Part shown: piece by piece, positions 43,623 through 52,362 of the stretch
How the letters are laid out: each line of letters begins with the position of its first letter
Numbering within the stretch: the stretch's first letter is position 1
DNA from: Lachnospiraceae bacterium
GTDB taxonomy: Bacteria > Bacillota > Clostridia > Lachnospirales > Lachnospiraceae
DNA length: 64,000 nucleotides
Assembly (NCBI GenBank): GCA_021770755.1
Contig: JAETQI010000012.1
Location: 1-64,000, forward strand
Reading direction: 5' to 3'
Program-made: the position numbers and the translations under genes
Notes under the pieces: model-generated
What the model was told of the DNA's origin: nothing
What the model saw: only the letters and a program-made list of their open reading frames with translations
Database searches by the model: none

Positions 43623-44681
43623 ATGAAGATTATTTTCGTTACAAAACATAAGATATATTTAGATGTTTTAAAGGGAGGAGAAATTGCTAGCAAAGCAAAT
43701 TATGATGCGTTAGCAGAGATTTGTGGAGAACAAAATATAGAACTTCTGGAAATAAAGGAAAAAGGAAATTTGTTTGGTAAATATATTCAATATTTATTTA
43801 AAAGAGATGGATATGATAAAGCTGAGGAACGCAGGTTAAGTCAGTATATTAATGATAAATCAGCAGATATTGTTTTTTTTGATGGAAGTTGGTTTGGCGG
43901 GTTGATATATAAACTTAATGTAAATAGTAAAAAGATCGTATTCTTGCATAATGTGGAAAAAAAATATTCACTTGATCGCATGAAACGAAATATGTTGACT
44001 GCAATAAAATATAGGTCAGTAGCCTTTAATGAAAAACAAATTATATCAAAAGCTGATTATGTATTTGTATTGAATCAACGTGATAATCAGTTGATTAAAA
44101 AATATTATCAAAGAGAATGTGATTTATTTCTGCCAATTGCCTTGAAAGATACGTATTGTGCTAAGACACAGGAAATAGAAATTTATGGAAAAAAGAGTTT
44201 ATTGTTTGTGGGATCTTATTTTCAACCCAATGTAAATGGAATTATCTGGTTTATACAGGAGGTGTTGCCTAAAGTTGATTGTAGACTTGTAATTATTGGA
44301 AAAAATATGGAAAAAATAAAATATTTGGAAAATGAGAATATTATTGTGGCGGGAACAGTGAAAAATACAGCAGAGTATTATAATTGTGCTGACGCGGTGG
44401 TTATGCCTATTTTTTCTGGTGGCGGAATGAAAGTTAAGACAGCAGAGGCAATGATGTATGGAAAAAAGATATTAGGGACACAGGAGGCATTAACGGGATA
44501 CTGTGACGAAAAGGTTGAGGGTATACGTGAATGTAATACTGTTGAAGAATTTGTAGACGCAATAAAAAACTTGGACGATCAAAAGTATAAACAAAATATA
44601 AGGCGTTACTTTTTAGATAGTTTTTCATATGAAATTAATAAGAAACGATTAGGAGATTTTTTTCATGAGTGTATATCATGA
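43623..44681 (+). CDS. Glycosyltransferase (GT4/GT-B type)
   Basis: A 352-residue GT-B enzyme. The C-terminal domain has LLFVGSYFQPNVNGIIWFI and the acceptor-side motif VVMPIFSGGGMKVKTAEAMMYGKKILGT, a GT4 hallmark. An upstream ATG at 43605 would add six residues. The gene is very AT-rich and overlaps the next by 17 bases. Confidence 0.85.
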   Translation: MKIIFVTKHKIYLDVLKGGEIASKANYDALAEICGEQNIELLEIKEKGNLFGKYIQYLFKRDGYDKAEERRLSQYINDKSADIVFFDGSWFGGLIYKLNVNSKKIVFLHNVEKKYSLDRMKRNMLTAIKYRSVAFNEKQIISKADYVFVLNQRDNQLIKKYYQRECDLFLPIALKDTYCAKTQEIEIYGKKSLLFVGSYFQPNVNGIIWFIQEVLPKVDCRLVIIGKNMEKIKYLENENIIVAGTVKNTAEYYNCADAVVMPIFSGGGMKVKTAEAMMYGKKILGTQEALTGYCDEKVEGIRECNTVEEFVDAIKNLDDQKYKQNIRRYFLDSFSYEINKKRLGDFFHECIS

Positions 44682-45648
44682 TGTTAAGGATAAAATTTTA
44701 ACAATATCAATCGCAGCATATAATGTTGAGCAGTATATTTCTAAGGCAATTGAAACTTGTATATTAAAGTCGGAAAATAAAAATTGTATAGAAGTTATAG
44801 TTGTTAATGATGGTTCAAATGATAGAACTAGCCAGATTGCGCATTCGTATGAGGTAAAATATCCTCAAATTGTTACGGTTATAGACAAAGAAAATGGTGG
44901 ATACGGTTCAACAATAAATTGTTCGTTAAGATATGCTCACGGAAAATATTTCAGATTGTTGGATGGAGATGACTGGTTTGCCACTGATACATTGGATGTA
45001 TTAGTTTCTGAGCTGAAACAATGCGAAGAGGACATTGTCTTTACAGATTCTCTTTGTGATTATGGAAAAAAGAAAAAGATTACAAAGATTGAATTACCGA
45101 TAGGAAAAACTATTAAAATAGATGATATCAGTGAAAAAACAAATTTTCAAATGCAAAACATGACATATAAAACAAGTATTCTCAAAAATAGTAATATTGT
45201 TATATCAGAAAAATGTTTTTACACTGATATGGAATTTGTAATAATGCCATTACCTTATGTGAAAAATATTCGATATCTGGATAAGGTTTTATATGTGTAC
45301 AGATTGAATGTTCCCACGCAAAGTGTCAGTATCAATGGAATAAAGAAGCATTATAAAGATTCTCAAAAGGTACTTTATAAGCTGTTGGCTAATGTTGGTC
45401 TGTCAAAGTCACCATTATATCAATATCAAATAGCTTTATTTGCGAAAAAGGTAATAGGAAATTATTTGATTGCTGATGATTATAAGAATGTGAAAGAAGA
45501 TATTAGAAAAATAGATATTGATATATTAAAAACAGACAGGTTAGTTTATCGGTTTATGAAAAATAAAACAATATGGTGCCTGCGTAAGAGTGATTATAAA
45601 TTATCGTATATAGTAAAATTAATATATGTGTTGGTAAATAGACGATGA
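44665..45648 (+). CDS. Family 2 glycosyltransferase
   Basis: A 327-residue GT-A enzyme with ISIAAYNVEQYI, VIVVNDGSNDRT and the metal-binding LLDGDDWF near residue 98. AGGAG precedes the ATG at 44665, which lies within the previous gene's end. It overlaps the following membrane protein by four bases. No C-terminal membrane helices, so it is soluble or peripheral. Confidence 0.9.
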   Translation: MSVYHDVKDKILTISIAAYNVEQYISKAIETCILKSENKNCIEVIVVNDGSNDRTSQIAHSYEVKYPQIVTVIDKENGGYGSTINCSLRYAHGKYFRLLDGDDWFATDTLDVLVSELKQCEEDIVFTDSLCDYGKKKKITKIELPIGKTIKIDDISEKTNFQMQNMTYKTSILKNSNIVISEKCFYTDMEFVIMPLPYVKNIRYLDKVLYVYRLNVPTQSVSINGIKKHYKDSQKVLYKLLANVGLSKSPLYQYQIALFAKKVIGNYLIADDYKNVKEDIRKIDIDILKTDRLVYRFMKNKTIWCLRKSDYKLSYIVKLIYVLVNRR

Positions 45649-47360
45649 AAATTGAGGGAAATGTTGTCAAAAAGAAACGTATTTGGGTATTTTGCTTAAT
45701 GCTGATTATCATACATTCATATGGATTTACAAAACGATATATTCCATGGTTTACAGATGAAATAGGATATTGGGCATCAGCCGCTCTGATGAAAGGATAT
45801 AATTGGAGAGAGGTAATGAGCACGGGAGGATACTATGGTTATGGCTATGGGATAATACTGTCTTTGATAATTAATATTTCAAATATTCATATAAGGTTTC
45901 ATTGTGCTCAACTTATTAATATAGCTTTAGTAGTTATTACATATTTTTTGCTGGTTCGTATTATTTGTAGAATATTTGAAACAAGTACAGAAAGTACAGA
46001 AGGTATTTGTTTTGTATGTATGTGTTATCCGTACATTCAAGTATATACACATCTATCAATGGCAGAAATAGCATTGACTTGCATTTATGTCATATCAGTT
46101 TATGCTTTATTACGATTTAGTGAGAAGAGAACAATTAAATGGAGTATAGTAATAGGAATATGTGTGTTTGCAATGTTTAGCATTCATTTAAGATCTCTGG
46201 TAACATTGTTCAGTTTATTAATAATATTATTAATATCGTTAATAGCTGAAAAAAATAAAAAGAATAAAATTAATATTTTGGTAGGAATTTTAATTTCAAT
46301 TATTGCATTGGTAGTGGTTTGGAAGATAAAAGATTATGTAGTTGAGAACTTATATACAGTGACGACAAGTGGAAATCAAGAGTTGGAACCAAATAAAGGA
46401 AATAGTAGTTTTTCAGCGTATATTTGGATGTTATCTAATATTTTTAAGTTTGATTTTTGGAAGTTAATTATTAAATCTTTGGAGGGAAAATTTTTTTATT
46501 CATTGGTAGCATCGTTTACTTTAACGTTTATTGGTTCAATATGGATCTTAAAGTGTTTATTAAATAGTAGTACGATTCGAAAACCAGTTTTGTTATATAT
46601 CTTTTTTAGTTATTGGGGAGAAGTTATATTAACGATTATTACCATGTTTAATGTCGGACGTTTTGATAATTTGATGTATGGGAGGTATTCTGAGGCGTTT
46701 ATATTGCCCATATTATGCATAGGAATATATTTGCTGTGTAATGGCGTATATAGAATGAAAAATTGTATAATTTATATAATGTTAATGCTACTTCTTAGCA
46801 TAGATTTGTTTCAGTTTATTCAAATGAATGAATTTAAACCTTCTTTGGATATGGCAATTTGTTCTGTATCAGGTTGGAATATCACAAATATATCAGATAT
46901 AGAAATATTTTATGTTTTAGGAGTGGTTTTAATTGTCACTGTTGTAACAATCTTGCTTTGTGTTTTGGGAAAGCAAACACGAAAAGGAACAATGCTTTTT
47001 TTGGTATTTGTATGGCTTTTTGTGGGACAAAACTGTTTAAAGCAGAATGTTTATAATGGATATTGGACGGCTGATAGGTTAGAAGAAACAACTATAGCAA
47101 TTGAAGACCAAAATAAAAAAATGTATTATTTACTGCCTGAGGAAACAAATGACATGGGTAGTGCAGCATGGAGGGACATGTTGTTTTTGCAGTATATGCT
47201 TGTCGATAAAATTATCAATGTAATTGATGAAAGTGAAATAAATAGAGTGGGGGATGATGAAATGCTGATAATCGAAAAGAATATATCAGGATATGAACAA
47301 TATGTCGACCAGAATAAGATATTTTATGAAAATGAATTATTTGTGATAATGATGAAGTAG
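45645..47360 (+). CDS. GT-C-type membrane glycosyltransferase-like protein (paralogue)
   Basis: A 571-residue protein with about 12 membrane helices. Its first external loop, FTDEIGYWASAALMKGYNWREVMSTGGYYGYGYG, split as motifs DEIGYW and YGYGYG, matches that of the GT-C-like protein at 34860. The C-terminal external domain ends in NELFVIMMK, again like its paralogue. The DE is the probable catalytic acid position. It is more AT-rich than the 34860 copy, so the two have different histories. Confidence 0.65.
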   Translation: MKIEGNVVKKKRIWVFCLMLIIIHSYGFTKRYIPWFTDEIGYWASAALMKGYNWREVMSTGGYYGYGYGIILSLIINISNIHIRFHCAQLINIALVVITYFLLVRIICRIFETSTESTEGICFVCMCYPYIQVYTHLSMAEIALTCIYVISVYALLRFSEKRTIKWSIVIGICVFAMFSIHLRSLVTLFSLLIILLISLIAEKNKKNKINILVGILISIIALVVVWKIKDYVVENLYTVTTSGNQELEPNKGNSSFSAYIWMLSNIFKFDFWKLIIKSLEGKFFYSLVASFTLTFIGSIWILKCLLNSSTIRKPVLLYIFFSYWGEVILTIITMFNVGRFDNLMYGRYSEAFILPILCIGIYLLCNGVYRMKNCIIYIMLMLLLSIDLFQFIQMNEFKPSLDMAICSVSGWNITNISDIEIFYVLGVVLIVTVVTILLCVLGKQTRKGTMLFLVFVWLFVGQNCLKQNVYNGYWTADRLEETTIAIEDQNKKMYYLLPEETNDMGSAAWRDMLFLQYMLVDKIINVIDESEINRVGDDEMLIIEKNISGYEQYVDQNKIFYENELFVIMMK

Positions 47361-47409
47361 GTAGAAATAGTAAAAATAGTATATTTATTATAGTAGGTGA
47401 AGTACGGAT

Positions 47410-48672
47410 ATGAGCATATATTATACGAAATATTTAATTTTGGGAGCAGGGTGTTCGGGGCTTGCATTTGCAAATCATTTGGACAAGTCGGAATATATTA
47501 TTATGGAAAAAGATGATACGGGGGGGGGCTATTGCAGGACGTTCAAAAAGGATAATTATATTTGGGATTATGCAGGTCATTTTTTTCATTTTGCAACGCC
47601 CTATTGGAAAAATTTTTTTAAATCGAGAATAGATGCGGATGAACTTGTGACAATAAAAAAGTATACAAAAGTATATTATAAAAATCAGCTAATAGATTAT
47701 CCTTTTCAAAAGAATATTCATCAGTTATCGAAGGAGGAACTGATAGATTGTTTATATGATTTGTGTAATAGAGATTTGATATTAAATGAAAAAAACTTTG
47801 AAGAAATGTTATACAAAAGATTTGGGAAAAGTATATCAAATAAATTTTTGATTCCATATAATGAAAAACTTTATGCCTGCAATTTAAAGAATCTGGATGC
47901 AGATGCAATGGGAAGATTTTTTCCCTATGCAGATTTAACGGAAATAATCAATAATATGAAAAAATCAGATAATAATTCATATAATGATTTTTTTATGTAT
48001 CCCAAAAATGGCGCGGAAGTTTTTGTACAGGCATTAATGAAAGACTTGCCGCGCAAACAATTACTTTATAATCAGGAATGTAGAAAAATAGACTTAAAAG
48101 GTCGAGTAGCATATTCTGAAAATTTGGAAGTTCATTATGAAAAATTAGTTAATACCATACCATTAAAATATTTTATTAATTTATTTGATAATAATTATGA
48201 TAGGAAGGATTTGTCATGTAATAAGGTTTTGGTATTAAATATGGGATTTGATAAGAAATCACATTTTAAAGATATTCATTGGATATATTATCCAGATAAG
48301 AATATAAATTTTTATAGAATAGGTTTTTATGATAATATTTTAAATCAACCCTATTTAAGTTTATATGTTGAAATTGGATATAGGGAAGATGAATCAATTA
48401 ATGTGGATAATCAAATTTATTTAACGCTACAAAATTTAAAAAGGGTAGGAGTAATAGATGAGGACTTTCATTTAATGGCGTATAACACTTGTATTATGAA
48501 GCCGGCGTATGTACATATCTCAGAACAATCAAGAAATTTGGTAGATGAGATAAAAAATTTTTTGGCGGAGCAAAATGTTTATACAATAGGAAGATATGGA
48601 GGATGGAAATATTGTTCGATTGAAGATTGTTTGATTGAGGCAAAAGATCTATATGATAGGATGTGTAATTAA
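47410..48672 (+). CDS. FAD-dependent protein, UDP-galactopyranose-mutase/amine-oxidase-like
   Basis: A 420-residue flavoprotein with the Rossmann motif ILGAGCSGLAFA at residues 10-21 and the second FAD motif MEKDDTGGGYCRTF at 32-45. A ring-binding region AGHFFHF and a C-terminal GRYGGWKYCSIEDCL resemble the FAD/UDP-galactopyranose mutase superfamily. The likely role is sugar-nucleotide rearrangement, but related oxidases are possible. Codons 37-40 contain nine G in a row (47520-47528), a candidate slippage tract; loss or gain of one G would truncate the protein near residue 40. Confidence 0.75.
   Translation: MSIYYTKYLILGAGCSGLAFANHLDKSEYIIMEKDDTGGGYCRTFKKDNYIWDYAGHFFHFATPYWKNFFKSRIDADELVTIKKYTKVYYKNQLIDYPFQKNIHQLSKEELIDCLYDLCNRDLILNEKNFEEMLYKRFGKSISNKFLIPYNEKLYACNLKNLDADAMGRFFPYADLTEIINNMKKSDNNSYNDFFMYPKNGAEVFVQALMKDLPRKQLLYNQECRKIDLKGRVAYSENLEVHYEKLVNTIPLKYFINLFDNNYDRKDLSCNKVLVLNMGFDKKSHFKDIHWIYYPDKNINFYRIGFYDNILNQPYLSLYVEIGYREDESINVDNQIYLTLQNLKRVGVIDEDFHLMAYNTCIMKPAYVHISEQSRNLVDEIKNFLAEQNVYTIGRYGGWKYCSIEDCLIEAKDLYDRMCN
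47520..47528. repeat. Poly-G tract (G9) in the flavoprotein gene
   Basis: Nine consecutive G bases give the Gly38-40 codons, all GGG or GGC, in a gene that otherwise prefers A/T-ending codons. The tract is in frame here (gene ON). Confidence 0.85.
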
Positions 48673-48700
48673 GATGCAGATTGTTAATTGGAAGGATGGT

Positions 48701-49762
48701 ATGGATAAATTAGAAAAGTCCGACAGAATTGAAAGTATTGATTTATTAAGGGTGATTTCAATAATGTGCGTTATTGTAATACATTGCGTCGAATATTTGG
48801 ATTGGACAACTTTATCACAGCACAAACGTTTTATTCAAACTTTTGTGGCTATGTTGATTTTTGTCGGAAGGCTTGGTGTTCCTTTTTTTATGATGATATC
48901 GGGGTATTTGATTTTGGATAAAAAATTTGATTCAAATCAATGTAAAATTTTTTTAATGAAGAATTGGCTTCATCTTTTGACTGTTACGCAGTTCTGGTAT
49001 GTAATATATAATATTTATTTGTATTATTTTTGTGAACAACAGATATCAATAAAATATTTGATACAACAAATTTTCTTTGTAAGGAATGTAAATATGAGCC
49101 ATGTTTGGTATATGCCTATGATATTGGGGGCGTATTTAATATTTCCATGGTTGGCAAACGCGCTAGGTTCAATAAGGAAATCCATCATTTTAGTGCCGTT
49201 AACAATTTCTGTTATATATACTTATGTGTTTCCATTTATTAATGGAATTACAAAAGTATTACATGAAGAGCCTATGCAGATACAAATTCAAATTTATTCC
49301 GGGGGGGGGTATATATGGGCTTATTTTGTAATAGGTTATCTGGTTAAAAATTGTCTTTTATCGAATATTAAAAAAGAAAAACTTATAATATTTTCTCTGA
49401 TTATGTTCAGTTTGGCGGTAGTGATTCAAATGTTGGCATTAAACTTAAACTACAAATATAACTTGTGGTATGATTGCCCGATGGTGTTGGTGTGTTCAGT
49501 ATGCTTGTTTGAAATTATCCAAAGAATTGGGCATGTAAAATGGTATAAAGTAATACGCTTTTTATCAGATTATTCGTTTGCAGTTTATTTAATACATAAT
49601 ATGTTTGTGATATGTTTGACACGTTTATTAATGCATAGCAGTATATTAACGGAATTTAAGTTTGTTTTAATCTTTGTGCTAACAGTAATTTTAAGTTATG
49701 GAATAGCATGGGGAATAAATCATATTCCAAAAGTGGGATGCTATATTTTATATATGAGATGA
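48701..49762 (+). CDS. Acyltransferase family 3 membrane protein
   Basis: A 353-residue integral membrane acyltransferase (OafA/WecH-like) with about 10 helices. The signature RIESIDLLRVISIMCVIVIHCVEY places the catalytic His in helix 1. It probably O-acetylates or acylates the glycan. ATG 48701 follows AAGGA; in-frame starts at 48674 and 48635 exist, the latter inside the previous gene. A nine-G tract at 49301-49309 encodes Gly201-203. Confidence 0.85.
   Translation: MDKLEKSDRIESIDLLRVISIMCVIVIHCVEYLDWTTLSQHKRFIQTFVAMLIFVGRLGVPFFMMISGYLILDKKFDSNQCKIFLMKNWLHLLTVTQFWYVIYNIYLYYFCEQQISIKYLIQQIFFVRNVNMSHVWYMPMILGAYLIFPWLANALGSIRKSIILVPLTISVIYTYVFPFINGITKVLHEEPMQIQIQIYSGGGYIWAYFVIGYLVKNCLLSNIKKEKLIIFSLIMFSLAVVIQMLALNLNYKYNLWYDCPMVLVCSVCLFEIIQRIGHVKWYKVIRFLSDYSFAVYLIHNMFVICLTRLLMHSSILTEFKFVLIFVLTVILSYGIAWGINHIPKVGCYILYMR
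49301..49309. repeat. Poly-G tract (G9) in the acyltransferase gene
   Basis: Nine G bases encode three successive GGG glycines between TCC and TAT. The frame is open (ON). A one-base change would truncate the enzyme after about 200 of 353 residues. Confidence 0.85.
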
Positions 49763-49875
49763 AAATGGTAATTATTAATGCATTTTGTGAATAAGAACGT
49801 TTTGAGTGTAGTAAAAACTGGTGATAAGCTATACAGATGCTATTTTAGTGTTTTACAAATTAGGAGTGATTAGGT

Positions 49876-50883
49876 ATGGAAGATATTAAGGTATCAATAT
49901 ATTGTTTAGCTTACAACTGTGCTGATTTCTTTGAAAAATCAATTCAGGGTATGTTGAATCAGAGAGTAAATTTTCGATACAAAATAATTGTACATGATGA
50001 TGCGTCGACAGATGGTACAGATGATTTGATCAGAAAATATGCAGAACAATATCCTGATAAAATTTGTTCCGTTTTGCAGACAGAAAATCAGTATTCAAAA
50101 GGGGTGGATATTTGTAAAGTATATATTGAGCCTAAACTTGAAGGAAAGTATGTGGCGATATGTGAAGGAGATGATTACTGGATTGATGAGAATAAGCTGC
50201 AAGTGCAGTATGATTATATGGAAACACATCCCGAATGTTCTTTGTGTACACATAACACAGAAATACGTGATTTAAATACTGGAAAGAAGAGAAACTTTAA
50301 TAATTGGAAGGATATTCATATATTAACAGAAGAGGAAATATTTTTAAAATGGAGTGTTCATACATCTTCTTACTTTGTAAGAAGAGAAAATGAAAAGTGG
50401 ACAGGCAATTACTATATGTTTGGAGATTACGTAATGTTAACGTGGGCCTTTTATAATGGAGTAGTGGTTTGTTTGCCGCAAATGATGTCAGTATATAATT
50501 TTAATAATCCAAACGGATTAACAAAAATGAATTATGATGCTGGTTTAATGAAAAAACAGAAAATTGAGAGAGATCGAATTTCCTATCTGAATGAATTTAA
50601 CGAGAAAACACAATATAGATATAATAACATAATTGCAAAAAGATGTGAAATTATGGATTACGGATGTTTGGAAAGAGAATGTGATTATATCATTTTACAT
50701 TCCGACTCAAAAGAAGATGTTATTAAAGCAGCAAAGAAATTAACATCGCATGAGTATTATTCCGAATCTCTTCATACAAAAAAAGGTATTAGAAGATTGA
50801 TAAAGAAGTACAGATATGAAGGCTATAGATTTTATCCATTATGGAAAATTGTCATGAAAGTATATTTGACAAATAGGCTGTGA
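49876..50883 (+). CDS. Family 2 glycosyltransferase
   Basis: A 335-residue GT-A enzyme: VSIYCLAYNCADFF, IIVHDDASTDGTDD and the metal-binding ICEGDDYWID near residue 95. TAGGAGTGATTAGGT precedes the ATG. Its stop overlaps a potential GTG start of the flippase gene. Confidence 0.9.
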   Translation: MEDIKVSIYCLAYNCADFFEKSIQGMLNQRVNFRYKIIVHDDASTDGTDDLIRKYAEQYPDKICSVLQTENQYSKGVDICKVYIEPKLEGKYVAICEGDDYWIDENKLQVQYDYMETHPECSLCTHNTEIRDLNTGKKRNFNNWKDIHILTEEEIFLKWSVHTSSYFVRRENEKWTGNYYMFGDYVMLTWAFYNGVVVCLPQMMSVYNFNNPNGLTKMNYDAGLMKKQKIERDRISYLNEFNEKTQYRYNNIIAKRCEIMDYGCLERECDYIILHSDSKEDVIKAAKKLTSHEYYSESLHTKKGIRRLIKKYRYEGYRFYPLWKIVMKVYLTNRL

Positions 50884-50885
50884 AT

Positions 50886-52331
50886 ATGGAAAACAAAAAA
50901 ATTCTTTCTAATTTTATTTGGCGTTTTGCAGAGCGATGTAGTGCGCAAATGGTCACGTTTGTTGTGTCGATTGTCTTAGCACGTCTTTTGGAACCTGATA
51001 CATATGGGACAATTGCATTAATGACAGTATTCATCAGTATTGCACAGATATTTGTTGACTCAGGTTTAGGAAATTCATTGATACAGAAAAAGGATGCCGA
51101 TAACATAGATTTCTCAACAGTTTTTTATGTTAATATATTCTTTTGTTGTGGATTGTATTTGATACTTTATGCGACAGCGCCTGTCATTGCAGCTTTTTAT
51201 CATAATATGGAAATGGTTCCAATGATACGGGTGCTTGGTCTGACGCTTGTTATATCAGGATTAAAAAACGTTCAACAGGCGTATGTTGCCAGAAACATGT
51301 TGTTCAAATGCTTTTTCTTTTCAACGTTGGGAGGGACAGTCTGCGCGGCCATAGTTGGAGTCATAATGGCATATATGGGGTGTGGGGTGTGGGCGCTGAT
51401 CGTTCAAAATGTGATAAATGTGACGATTGATACAGTTATTTTATGGATAACAGTGCGGTGGAGACCACAGGCAGTGTTTTCAATGAAACGTCTGAGAAGA
51501 CTATATTCATTTGGATGGAAGCTTTTGGTTTCTGCAATCCTTGACACAGGATATAACAATTTATGGTCCTTGATTATAGGACGAGTGTATACCCCCGCAG
51601 ATTTGGGACTTTATAATCAGGGAGATAAGTTCCCAAAATTGATTGTAAGCAATGTGAATACCAGTATCGATAGTGTTCTGCTGCCGGCTATGAGCAATGT
51701 GCAGGATGAGCGCGAACATGTAAAGAATATGACGAGAAGGTCAATTATGACAAGTGTATATATTATGGCGCCGCTTATGATCGGAATGATGTCCATGGCA
51801 GAGCCGCTTGTCAGATTTGCGTTAACAGATAAGTGGCTGCCATGTGTTCCATACCTGAGAATCTTTTGTATAACATATATGTTTTGGCCTATTCATACAG
51901 CGAATCTAAATGCGATTAATGCAATGGGGAGAAGTGACCTGTTTCTGAAATTGGAGATCATTAAAAAAGTTGTTGGATTAATGTCTTTGTTAATTACTGT
52001 AAATCGTGGAGTTATGGCGATGGCATATAGTCAATTGATGATTGGTCTGATATGCCAGGTTATCAATGCATGGCCTAATAGGAAATTATTAAATTATAGA
52101 TATATTGACCAGTTAAAAGATATCTTGCCTAGTATTGCTCTGGCGACGATGATGGGGAGTGTAATATATCCAGTATGCTATTTGCATTTGGCAGATAGTT
52201 TGATACTTGTCATTCAGTTAATATTGGGGATCATAGTATATATTGGGTTTTCAATGATATTCAAAAACAATTCGTTCTTTTATATTTGGGGAATCGTCTC
52301 TCGAATGATTGATAAGAAGAAAAGCAGATAA
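50886..52331 (+). CDS. Wzx-type polysaccharide flippase (MOP superfamily)
   Basis: A 481-residue, 12-14-helix transporter that flips lipid-linked repeat units across the membrane. The start NFIWRFAERCSAQMVTFVVS and the region LYNQGDKFPKLIVSNVNTSI are typical of the lipopolysaccharide/teichuronic-acid flippase group. A GTG at 50880 overlaps the previous stop and is an alternative start. It implies a Wzx-dependent pathway with repeat units built inside and polymerised or used outside. Confidence 0.9.
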   Translation: MENKKILSNFIWRFAERCSAQMVTFVVSIVLARLLEPDTYGTIALMTVFISIAQIFVDSGLGNSLIQKKDADNIDFSTVFYVNIFFCCGLYLILYATAPVIAAFYHNMEMVPMIRVLGLTLVISGLKNVQQAYVARNMLFKCFFFSTLGGTVCAAIVGVIMAYMGCGVWALIVQNVINVTIDTVILWITVRWRPQAVFSMKRLRRLYSFGWKLLVSAILDTGYNNLWSLIIGRVYTPADLGLYNQGDKFPKLIVSNVNTSIDSVLLPAMSNVQDEREHVKNMTRRSIMTSVYIMAPLMIGMMSMAEPLVRFALTDKWLPCVPYLRIFCITYMFWPIHTANLNAINAMGRSDLFLKLEIIKKVVGLMSLLITVNRGVMAMAYSQLMIGLICQVINAWPNRKLLNYRYIDQLKDILPSIALATMMGSVIYPVCYLHLADSLILVIQLILGIIVYIGFSMIFKNNSFFYIWGIVSRMIDKKKSR

Positions 52332-52362
52332 ACACAAAATATTCGGGAAGGATTTGTTCAGT

